Positions 7,674-14,182 of a stretch of DNA of 34,724 nucleotides are shown here, one piece after another. The stretch lies in contig JAJDNY010000028.1 of assembly GCA_022340425.1 (NCBI GenBank), forward strand, positions 1 through 34,724. Reading direction: 5' to 3'. Within the stretch, counting starts at the first letter, position 1; every line of letters begins with the position of its first letter. Both the position numbers and the translations under genes were made by a program. Source of the stretch: Desulfobacteraceae bacterium. Its GTDB lineage: Bacteria; Desulfobacterota; Desulfobacteria; Desulfobacterales; JAABRJ01. The notes under the pieces were generated by a model, which did no database searches, had not been told where the DNA came from, and saw nothing but the letters and a program-made list of their open reading frames with translations.

Positions 7674-8639
7674 ATGAAAAATCAAGTTGATAAATGCGCT
7701 CCGCCGGCCGGGAGGCAGGCCGGCGGCAAGAGCGGCTGGCTTCTGACGCTGAGCCTGGCGGCAGTGTTTGGGGTGCTCTCGGGCTGCGCCGGGCCCCCTG
7801 CGGCCGTGACCATTCCGGACCTCGAGGGGACATTTGGGGTCGGCAGCATCCTGTCGGGGAAAACCGGCCGGAGCGTTTCGCTTGAGGCGCTGGTGGCCGA
7901 TCTGGCCCGCGCCCGGATCGTCTACGTGGGTGAAAAACACACCAACCCCGCTCACCACCAGATCCAAGTCCAGTTGATGGCGCTGCTGCACCAGCATCAC
8001 ACGCGCTTGACCGTGGGCATGGAGATGTTCGACCGCACCTACCAGGCGGTTCTGGACCAATGGTCGGCCGGCGAGCTCCAAGAGGACGCCTTTCTGCAGA
8101 AAACCCAGTGGTATGCCAACTGGCGCTACCCTTACCCGCTTTACCGCGAAATCCTAGACTTCATCCGGCACCAGAGGCTGCCGCTTTTTGCCCTCAACCT
8201 TCCAGGACACATCCCCGCACGGATTCGGGTGGGGGGGATCGCCAACCTCACCCCCTATGACAGCCCCTGGCTGCCGGCCGAAATCGACCTGACCCATGAG
8301 GCCCACCGCCGTCACCTCAAAACGGTCTTCCAACGCCACGCCTTCGCCGACGAAGCCCGATTCGAATTTTTCTACGAAGCGCAATGCGTCTGGGAGGAGA
8401 CCATGGCGGAGAGCATAGCCCGCAGCCTGACAGCAGCCCCCATGCTGGTGCTGGCGGGAAACAGCCACATCCAGTATCACTACGGCATCCCCGAGCGGGC
8501 GCTGCGCCGCACCGGGGTGGCCTTCCGCACGGTTTACCTGGCGACGGTGGGCGACAGCATCGACCTTGGCATCGCCGATTACATCTGGGTCACCCCGGAT
8601 GCCGGCGCCCCCCGCAACAAGGGTCGCGGCACCGAATAA
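7674..8639 (+). CDS. ChaN-family (haem-uptake type) lipoprotein
   Basis: This 321-residue protein has a lipoprotein signal: basic N-terminus, hydrophobic LLTLSLAAVFGV and lipobox LSGC with acylated Cys near residue 38. The mature part is a ChaN/DUF399 domain. Its signatures are IVYVGEKHTNPAHH, TVGMEMFDRTYQAVLDQW, an aromatic stretch around TQWYANWRYPYPLYREI, and LAGNSHIQYHYGIPERA. ChaN proteins bind haem as dimers and belong to the TraB/EreA/Tiki superfamily, where the EKH and GNSH motifs form an active or ligand site. An outer-membrane or periplasmic role in haem or iron handling is inferred. The ribosome site is weak (GAAG about 6 bases upstream). Length is usual for the family. Confidence 0.87.
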   Translation: MKNQVDKCAPPAGRQAGGKSGWLLTLSLAAVFGVLSGCAGPPAAVTIPDLEGTFGVGSILSGKTGRSVSLEALVADLARARIVYVGEKHTNPAHHQIQVQLMALLHQHHTRLTVGMEMFDRTYQAVLDQWSAGELQEDAFLQKTQWYANWRYPYPLYREILDFIRHQRLPLFALNLPGHIPARIRVGGIANLTPYDSPWLPAEIDLTHEAHRRHLKTVFQRHAFADEARFEFFYEAQCVWEETMAESIARSLTAAPMLVLAGNSHIQYHYGIPERALRRTGVAFRTVYLATVGDSIDLGIADYIWVTPDAGAPRNKGRGTE

Positions 8640-8641
8640 CC

Positions 8642-8670
8642 CCAGGCGCTGACGCCGGATTTTCTTTTCT
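8642..8670 (+). terminator. Possible intrinsic terminator after the ChaN-family gene
   Basis: Just after the stop at 8639, GGCG (8645-8648), loop CTGA and CGCC (8653-8656) form a short GC hairpin. It runs into the T-rich stretch ATTTTCTTTTCTT (8659-8671). The stem is only 4 base pairs plus a broken extension, so it is weaker than a textbook terminator, but position and T-tract fit. Confidence 0.4.
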
Positions 8671-8790
8671 TCCCGCAGACCAAAATCACCCCAGCCGGAG
8701 AATGGTTCTTGCCGGGCCCCCAGCCGTTTCAAACCTTTTAAAATTGTGCCCTCAAACGCTTAAGGCCTTGGCACCGGGGTGCCGATAAAG

Positions 8791-8841
8791 CCCAATATGT
8801 GGGAAGTTTTCTGTTGACATACAACAATATGTAGTTGTAAG
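8791..8841 (+). promoter_or_regulatory. Candidate NrdR box pair overlapping a sigma-70 promoter
   Basis: The octamer CAATATGT occurs twice exactly 32 bases apart (8793-8800 and 8825-8832), each in a dyad: CCCA/TGGG arms at 8791-8803 and TACAAC/GTTGTA arms at 8820-8839. NrdR, the zinc-ribbon/ATP-cone repressor of ribonucleotide reductase genes, binds two roughly 16-bp palindromes of the type acaCwAtATaTwGTGt spaced about three helix turns apart. That agrees with the spacing and position here, upstream of nrdD. A TTGACA (8814-8819) with TGTAAG (8836-8841) after 16 bases makes a candidate promoter that the second box would cover. The leader to ATG 8976 is about 130 bases. No nrdR gene is in the window. 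Confidence 0.6.
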
Positions 8842-8975
8842 AAAACCTGACCGTCGTCACTGGCGGCCTTGCCTGTCAGCATCCTTGAGCCCAACTTCAG
8901 TCCGAACATCCCAACCGCCACCCGGGAGTCTGAGCACCGGTTTCCGAGCTGAACTGCGAACCAGAGAGGAGCGCC

Positions 8976-11105
8976 ATGTTTGAAGGAGTGAGGTCCCAAG
9001 ATGATCCGATGGTTGTTTTTGACACTATCAAGAAACGGGACGGCCGGGTCGTCGCCTTCGATTCATCCAAAATCACCGCCGCCCTGGCCAAGGCCGGCAA
9101 GGCCAGTGGCGAGTTTGACCTGCGCGAGGCCCGCAAACTGACCCTGCGGGTTCTGACCCTGGCGCATGAGCTGCGTCTGGGCCACCGACCTGAGGTCGAG
9201 GAGATCCAGGACATCGTGGAGCGCGTCCTGCTCGACTCCCCTTTCCTGATGACCGCCAAGGCCTACATCCTCTACCGCGAGCAGCATGCCCAGATCCGCA
9301 ACATCACCACCAAGGCGCATGTCGACCTGGTGGAGAACTATCTTCAGAAGCTGGACTGGAAGATCAAAGAAAACAGCAACATGTGCTACTCCCTGCAGGG
9401 GCTCAACAACTACATCTCCTCGGATGTGACCGCGGAGTACTGGCTGAGCCGAATCTACCCCCCCGAGATCCGCCACGCCCACAAAAACGGCGATATGCAC
9501 ATCCACGACCTCAGCCTGCTCTCGGTCTACTGCGTCGGCTGGGACCTCAGGGACCTTCTCCGCCAGGGGTTCCGGGGCGCGGCCGGCAAGGTGGAAAGCG
9601 GACCGCCCAAACACCTGCGCTCGGCCCTGGGCCAGGTGGTCAATTTCTTCTACACCTTGCAGGGGGAGGCCGCCGGCGCCCAGGCGATTTCCAATTTCGA
9701 CACCCTCCTGGCGCCGTTTGTGCGCTTCGACGGTCTCGACTACGCGGAGGTCAAGCAGGCTTTCCAGGAGTTCGTCTTCAACATCAACATTCCCACCCGG
9801 GTGGGCTTCCAAACGCCGTTCACCAACATCACCATGGACCTGCACCCCCCGGCCGTTCTGCGGGACCATCCGGTTATCGTCGGGGGCCTGACCCGCGAGG
9901 AGACTTACGGCGAGTTCCAGACCGAGATGGACATGATCAACCGGGCCTTCGCCGAGGTGATGATGGCGGGCGATGCCCGCGGCCGGGTATTCACTTTCCC
10001 CATCCCGACCTACAACATCACCCGGGACTTCGACTGGGACAACCCCAATCTGGAGCGGGTCTGGGAAATGACCGGCAAATACGGCATCCCCTACTTTTCC
10101 AACTTCGTCAATTCGGACATGTCCCCGGAGGATGCCCGCTCCATGTGCTGCCGTCTGCGTCTGGACAACCGGGAGTTGATGAAGCGCGGCGGGGGGTTGT
10201 TCGGGGCCAACCCGCTGACCGGCTCCATCGGGGTGGTCACCATCAACCTGCCGCGGATTGGGTTCCTGGCCGTCGACAAGGATGATTTTTTCAGCCGCCT
10301 CGACCGGATCATGCAGGCCGCCAAGGAGAGCCTCGTCATCAAGCGCAAGGTGCTGGAGCGCTTCACCGAAAAAAATCTCTACCCCTACACCAGCTTCTAT
10401 CTGCGGGAGATCAAAGCCGGATCCGGGTCTTACTGGAAAAACCACTTCTCCACCATCGGCATCGTGGGCATGAACGAGGCCTGCCTGAACTTCATCGGAC
10501 AAGACCTCACCACCGCCACCGGCCAGCGCTTCGCCCTTGAGGTGATGGATTTCATGCGGGAGCGGATCGCCGCGATCCAGGAGGAGACCGGCGAGATTTT
10601 CAACCTCGAGGCCACCCCGGCCGAAGGCACCTCATATCGCCTCTGCATGCTGGACAAGAAGCGCTACCCCGAAATTCTGGCGGCCAATAACGACGGCTGG
10701 CGCCGGGGCGAGGCCGCCTACTACACCAACTCCACCCAGCTGCCGGTCAATTTCAGCGACGACCTCTTCGAAACCCTCACCCTGCAGGACGAGCTCCAAA
10801 CCAAGTATACCGGCGGCACCGTCCTGCATCTTTTTCTGGGGGAAAGACTCGCCGACATCGAGACCGTCAAAAACCTGGTGCGCAAGGTGGCCGCCGGCTA
10901 CCGGCTGCCCTACTTCACCCTGACCCCGACCTTCAGCGTCTGCCCGGCCCACGGCTATTTAAGCGGAGAGCGCCAGCGCTGCCCCACCTGCGGCCAGGAA
11001 ACCGAAGTTTACTCGCGCGTGGTGGGCTATCTGCGGCCGATCCGGCAGTGGAATACCGGCAAGCAGGCGGAGTATGCCCAGCGCAAAACCTTCAAAATAA
11101 CCTGA
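8976..11105 (+). CDS. nrdD: Anaerobic (class III) ribonucleoside-triphosphate reductase
   Basis: This 709-residue glycyl radical enzyme reduces ribonucleotides to deoxyribonucleotides without oxygen. An ATP-cone allosteric domain occupies about residues 13-105 (TIKKRDGRVVAFDSSKITAAL). The catalytic barrel includes MCCRLRLDNRE, a likely thiyl Cys region, and GVVTINLPRIG. A zinc site near the C-terminus reads CPAHGYLSGERQRCPTCG. The glycyl radical loop is QWNTGKQAEY with Gly695, 14 residues from the end. ATG 8976 has GGAG 4 bases upstream. nrdG lies 34 bases downstream. The enzyme implies growth without oxygen. The upstream dyads suggest NrdR control. Confidence 0.97.
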   Translation: MFEGVRSQDDPMVVFDTIKKRDGRVVAFDSSKITAALAKAGKASGEFDLREARKLTLRVLTLAHELRLGHRPEVEEIQDIVERVLLDSPFLMTAKAYILYREQHAQIRNITTKAHVDLVENYLQKLDWKIKENSNMCYSLQGLNNYISSDVTAEYWLSRIYPPEIRHAHKNGDMHIHDLSLLSVYCVGWDLRDLLRQGFRGAAGKVESGPPKHLRSALGQVVNFFYTLQGEAAGAQAISNFDTLLAPFVRFDGLDYAEVKQAFQEFVFNINIPTRVGFQTPFTNITMDLHPPAVLRDHPVIVGGLTREETYGEFQTEMDMINRAFAEVMMAGDARGRVFTFPIPTYNITRDFDWDNPNLERVWEMTGKYGIPYFSNFVNSDMSPEDARSMCCRLRLDNRELMKRGGGLFGANPLTGSIGVVTINLPRIGFLAVDKDDFFSRLDRIMQAAKESLVIKRKVLERFTEKNLYPYTSFYLREIKAGSGSYWKNHFSTIGIVGMNEACLNFIGQDLTTATGQRFALEVMDFMRERIAAIQEETGEIFNLEATPAEGTSYRLCMLDKKRYPEILAANNDGWRRGEAAYYTNSTQLPVNFSDDLFETLTLQDELQTKYTGGTVLHLFLGERLADIETVKNLVRKVAAGYRLPYFTLTPTFSVCPAHGYLSGERQRCPTCGQETEVYSRVVGYLRPIRQWNTGKQAEYAQRKTFKIT

Positions 11106-11139
11106 GCGCGGCTGCCGGCCAGGCGCCCCGCAATCCCGT

Positions 11140-11844
11140 GTGGTGATGAGATTCGGCGGTCTGCAGAAAAACTCGTTCAGCGACTACCCCGGCGGGATCA
11201 GTTGCGTGGTGTTTCTGGCGGGGTGCAACTTTCACTGCCCCTATTGCCACAACCCCGAGTTGGCCTCGGGGGCGGCGGCAGGCGGCTGCGAGCTGAGCCT
11301 GCCCTGGATCCGCGACTTTTTGGCGGCGCGCAGAGGGTTTTTGGACGGGGTGGTCGTCTCCGGCGGCGAGCCCACCCTGCAGCCGGATCTTGCGGAGCTC
11401 TGTGCCTGCATCCGGGAAGCCGGCTATCCGGTCAAGCTGGACACCAACGGCAGCAACCCCGATGCCCTCCGCCGGCTGCTGGCGGAGAATCTCGTGGACT
11501 ACATCGCCATGGACATCAAAACCGCACCGGAGGCCTATGTGCCGTGGCTTGCGGCCGACCTTGACCCCGCCCGCCTGCTGGCCAGCATCGATCTCATCAT
11601 GCACGCCGGTCTGCCCTACGAGTTTCGCACCACCTGCGTGCAGCCGTTCGTCGATACCGCCGCCATCCACGCCATCACCCGCTGCATTGCCGGTGCCGAG
11701 CGCTACGTGCTGCAGGGATTCCGCTCCCAACGGGTTTTGGACCCGAGCTTTTTTGGCGGCGTGCGCCGGGGTGCGACGGCCGCCGAAATGCAAAATTACC
11801 GCCGGCTTGCGGCCCCGCTTGTCCGGCAGTGCCTGGTGCGCTGA
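11140..11844 (+). CDS. nrdG: Anaerobic ribonucleotide reductase activating protein
   Basis: This 234-residue radical SAM enzyme generates the glycyl radical on NrdD by reductive cleavage of S-adenosylmethionine. The cluster motif CNFHCPYC (Cys29, Cys33, Cys36) is preceded by GGLQKNSFSDYPGGISCVVF, typical of this group. VVSGGEPTLQPDL is the SAM-binding GGE motif. The start is ambiguous: codons 1-3 are GTG GTG ATG (11140-11148) with no clear ribosome site, so ATG 11146 is equally possible. It directly follows nrdD and is surely its partner. Somewhat longer than short enterobacterial NrdG, it is of the usual pyruvate-formate-lyase-activase-like length for this lineage. Confidence 0.94.
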   Translation: MVMRFGGLQKNSFSDYPGGISCVVFLAGCNFHCPYCHNPELASGAAAGGCELSLPWIRDFLAARRGFLDGVVVSGGEPTLQPDLAELCACIREAGYPVKLDTNGSNPDALRRLLAENLVDYIAMDIKTAPEAYVPWLAADLDPARLLASIDLIMHAGLPYEFRTTCVQPFVDTAAIHAITRCIAGAERYVLQGFRSQRVLDPSFFGGVRRGATAAEMQNYRRLAAPLVRQCLVR

Positions 11845-11872
11845 GCCCACGGCGACACCGCGGTGACAGGAA

Positions 11873-13459
11873 ATGCCATCCCCGCCCCCTGCCCCCATGG
11901 ACTGGCGGCTCCTCCTGGTCGACGACGAGGAGGGCATCCGCAAGGTCATGCGCATCAGCCTGGAAGATGCCGGCTACCGGGTTGCAACCGCAGCCGACGG
12001 CGCCGGCGGCCTGTCGCGCTGTGAAAGCTTCGACCCCCAGATCCTGATCACCGATATCCGCATGCCCGGCATGGACGGCCTGGAGCTGCTGGCGGCCGTC
12101 AAAAAACGGTGGCCGGGGATCGAGGTCATCGTGATGACCGCCTTCGGCGAAATGAATCTCGCCATTCGCGCCCTGCAGCTGGATGCCTCCGATTTTATCA
12201 CCAAGCCGCTGCATGACGAGGCCCTCTTTCTGGCGCTCAAGCGGGCGCGCGACCGCTTCCGGGTCCGTCAGCAGGTCCGGGACTACACCACCCTGCTGGA
12301 GGCGGGCTGGGCCCGAACCGCCCGGGAGCTGATGGACACCTTCGCCTTTCAGCGCAACCTGATCGACGGCTCCCTGGACGGCATCCTGGGCTGCGGCCGG
12401 GATGACACGGTGGTGATCTTCAACCGCAGCATGGAGAAAATACTCGGCCACTCCCGGGCCCAGGTGGTCGGTCAGATGACCCTGGCAGACCTGCTGCGCC
12501 CCGGGGAGAACGCGCGTTTCAGAAGTGCGCTGGCATCGGAAAAGTGGGGCGGCCGGGAGCGCCTGGCGCTTTTTGAAACAACCCTGATGGCCAAAGACGG
12601 CCAGGAAATCCCGGTTCAGGTCTCGGCCGCGGTCCTGCCCCAACCGGGCAAGCTGGGCGGCCTGGTCTGCTTTTTCCGGGACCTGCGCGAAGTCCGGCGC
12701 CTGGAACAGGAGGTGGCCGACCAGGCCCGCATCCTGCACCAGGATAAAATGATGTCCCTGGGGCGCTTGGCCGCCAGCGTGGTCCACGAGATCAACAATC
12801 CCCTGGCCGGCATTCTCAATTACACCCGCCTGATGCTGCGGGTCCTCAAACGCGGGCCGCTGGAGCCGGCCCGTCAGGCGGATTTCAGCCGCTACCTGGC
12901 GCTGGTGGAAACCGAAACCGACCGTTGCGCCCGGATTGTCGCCAGCCTGCTGGCCTTTTCGCGCAAATCACCACCGGCCATGACCGAGGTCTCGCTGCGC
13001 GAGCTTCTCAACCGCTGCGCCCTGATGAGCCGCCACAAGCTGGAGTTGCAGAACATCGAGCTTGAACTCCTGATCAGCGAAGATCTCCCGCCGGTCCGGG
13101 GGGACGCCAACCAGTTGCAGCAGTGCATCATCAACCTGATCTTCAATGCCATTGACGCCATGCCCCAAGGCGGCCGCCTGCGGCTGGAGGCCCAGCGCAG
13201 CCCTGGCGGCAACGAGGTGACCATCACCGTCACGGACTCCGGAGCGGGGATCCCGGCCGCCGATCTGCCCCATATCTTCGAACCTTTTTTCACCACCAAG
13301 GCCGAAGGCTACGGCGTGGGGCTGGGTCTTTCCACGGTTTTCGGCATCATGCAGCGCCACAAGGGCGCGGTCACGGCCAAAAACGTCGCGGGTAAGGGAG
13401 CGGCCTTCACCCTGCATCTGCCCCTGGCCCCCGCCGGCGCATCGCCTCGAGAAGCCTGA
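11873..13459 (+). CDS. Hybrid histidine kinase, receiver-PAS-HisKA-HATPase
   Basis: A 528-residue soluble signalling protein with no membrane span. The receiver is at about 10-130, with Asp17/Asp18, phosphoacceptor Asp61 (ILITDIRMPGMDG), Thr89 and Lys111. A PAS domain lies at about 160-275 (IDGSLDGILGCGRDDTVVIFN). The dimerisation helix carries His305 in SVVHEINNP. The ATPase domain has N- and G-boxes (IINLIFNAIDAM, VTDSGAGIP, GVGLGLSTVFGI). The N-terminal receiver may accept phosphate from elsewhere and tune the kinase. It is a close relative in architecture and receiver sequence of the kinase at 24250-25821, so the pair brackets the hdr operon. It starts 28 bases after nrdG, with AGGA very close to ATG 11873. 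Confidence 0.92.
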   Translation: MPSPPPAPMDWRLLLVDDEEGIRKVMRISLEDAGYRVATAADGAGGLSRCESFDPQILITDIRMPGMDGLELLAAVKKRWPGIEVIVMTAFGEMNLAIRALQLDASDFITKPLHDEALFLALKRARDRFRVRQQVRDYTTLLEAGWARTARELMDTFAFQRNLIDGSLDGILGCGRDDTVVIFNRSMEKILGHSRAQVVGQMTLADLLRPGENARFRSALASEKWGGRERLALFETTLMAKDGQEIPVQVSAAVLPQPGKLGGLVCFFRDLREVRRLEQEVADQARILHQDKMMSLGRLAASVVHEINNPLAGILNYTRLMLRVLKRGPLEPARQADFSRYLALVETETDRCARIVASLLAFSRKSPPAMTEVSLRELLNRCALMSRHKLELQNIELELLISEDLPPVRGDANQLQQCIINLIFNAIDAMPQGGRLRLEAQRSPGGNEVTITVTDSGAGIPAADLPHIFEPFFTTKAEGYGVGLGLSTVFGIMQRHKGAVTAKNVAGKGAAFTLHLPLAPAGASPREA

Positions 13460-13469
13460 TGTTTCATAT

Positions 13470-13490
13470 GTTGCATCCGGTTTATGCAAC
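13470..13490. repeat. Inverted repeat 1 upstream of the hdr operon
   Basis: Perfect 7-bp arms GTTGCAT (13470-13476) and ATGCAAC (13484-13490) flank a 7-base spacer. It lies about 175 bases upstream of the sigma-54 promoter match at 13663-13678, a usual distance for an activator site. Its inner half-sites (TGCAT/ATGCA) are shared with the second inverted repeat at 13550-13569. It could instead be an RNA hairpin after the kinase gene, but no T-run follows. Confidence 0.5.
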
Positions 13491-13508
13491 GCACAACCAT
13501 CTGTTTAA

Positions 13509-13640
13509 AATATTGTTTTATTCAAATTAAGGCCCACCCATTCTCCGTTTGATGCATTTTTATGCATCATTTCGGCAACATCGCCCCCCGGCCACCGCCC
13601 AGCAGCTTCCAACCCTGGCCTTGAAAATCAAAACAATATT
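13509..13640. repeat. Eleven-base inverted repeat pair around the AT-rich gap
   Basis: AATATTGTTTT at 13509-13519 is the exact reverse complement of AAAACAATATT at 13630-13640. The arms are 110 bases apart and enclose the TGATGCAT palindrome. They could be binding sites for a bending protein such as IHF or a regulator, or a by-product of AT richness. The span is annotated only to record the two arms. Confidence 0.35.
13550..13569. repeat. Inverted repeat 2 upstream of the hdr operon
   Basis: Perfect 8-bp arms TGATGCAT (13550-13557) and ATGCATCA (13562-13569) flank TTTT. The centre is about 110 bases upstream of the sigma-54 promoter match. With repeat 1 it shares the TGCAT/ATGCA half-sites, so both may bind the same dimeric regulator; the local Fis-type activator at 30337-32073 is the obvious candidate. 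A weak bidirectional terminator is the alternative. Confidence 0.5.
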
Positions 13641-13662
13641 AATTTCAATAAGTTGAACAAAC

Positions 13663-13678
13663 CGGCACGTTAAATGCT
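13663..13678 (+). promoter_or_regulatory. Sigma-54 promoter candidate for the hdr operon
   Basis: CGGCACGTTAAATGCT matches the sigma-54 consensus TGGCACGNNNNTTGCW at all but two defined positions. It keeps the invariant GG (13664-13665) and GC (13676-13677) separated by exactly 10 bases. Transcription would start near 13689, leaving a leader of about 45 bases to the GTG at 13735. The inverted repeats upstream and the sigma-54 activator gene at 30337-32073 support it. Sigma-54 matches do occur by chance, so this needs transcript mapping. Confidence 0.62.
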
Positions 13679-13734
13679 GTGGTTAACTGGACGATGCCCG
13701 TGTACCCCGCGAACGTTTGCCCCAGGAGCCCATC

Positions 13735-14151
13735 GTGAGCCAGAAGACCGGCGCTAAAAAGATCCTGATCGTCGACGACGAAGCCGACATGGTCACCTTC
13801 ATGGCCACCTTGCTGGCGGCCAACGGCTACAGCCCGATCGTCGCCCGCAACCCGGCCGAAGGCATGGCCAAGGCCCTGGCGCTCACGCCTGACTGCATCA
13901 TCCTCAACGCCATGATGACCGGGGACGGCGGCATCACCCTCTATGTCAACTTGAGATGCAACCAGCAGCTGCGGACCGTTCCGGTCATCATGCTGTCCGC
14001 CATCGGCAAAAAGATCTTTCTCTTCTACCCCGAAACCCAGACCACGACCGGCGGCCGGGAGCTGCGGGAGCCGGAGTGCTGCCTGGAAACCCCTCCTGAC
14101 GCCGAGGAACTGCTGCGCCAGGTGCAGAGGCTGTCCGCGCCGAGGTCCTAG
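13735..14151 (+). CDS. Degenerate receiver-domain protein, first gene of the hdr operon
   Basis: A 138-residue single-domain CheY-like protein. The N-terminal acidic pair Asp14/Asp15 is intact (ILIVDDEAD). The phosphoacceptor position reads CIILNAMM, placing Asn58 where Asp is expected, and the conserved Lys near the end is lost in CCLETPPDAEEL. An insertion-like segment (about residues 96-116) lies before the last helix. It is therefore unlikely to be phosphorylated normally and may act as a constitutive or docking form. GTG 13735 is chosen because CAGGAG stands 6 bases before it; an in-frame TTG at 13717 lacks this. It lies 31 bases ahead of the HdrA-GltD gene and probably binds a kinase or an Hdr subunit. 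Confidence 0.85.
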   Translation: MSQKTGAKKILIVDDEADMVTFMATLLAANGYSPIVARNPAEGMAKALALTPDCIILNAMMTGDGGITLYVNLRCNQQLRTVPVIMLSAIGKKIFLFYPETQTTTGGRELREPECCLETPPDAEELLRQVQRLSAPRS

Positions 14152-14182
14152 CGTTGGCGCCGGCACCATCAGGGAGAGACCC

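Noticed and set aside
9063-10502. 479-codon minus-strand frame opposite nrdD
   Set aside because: Antisense of a clear nrdD; no motifs.
13550-13569. Reading the TGATGCAT palindrome as an intrinsic terminator of the upstream kinase gene
   Set aside because: The stem is AT-rich, only TTT follows, and a related palindrome lies nearby; an operator pair explains both better, though this is not settled.
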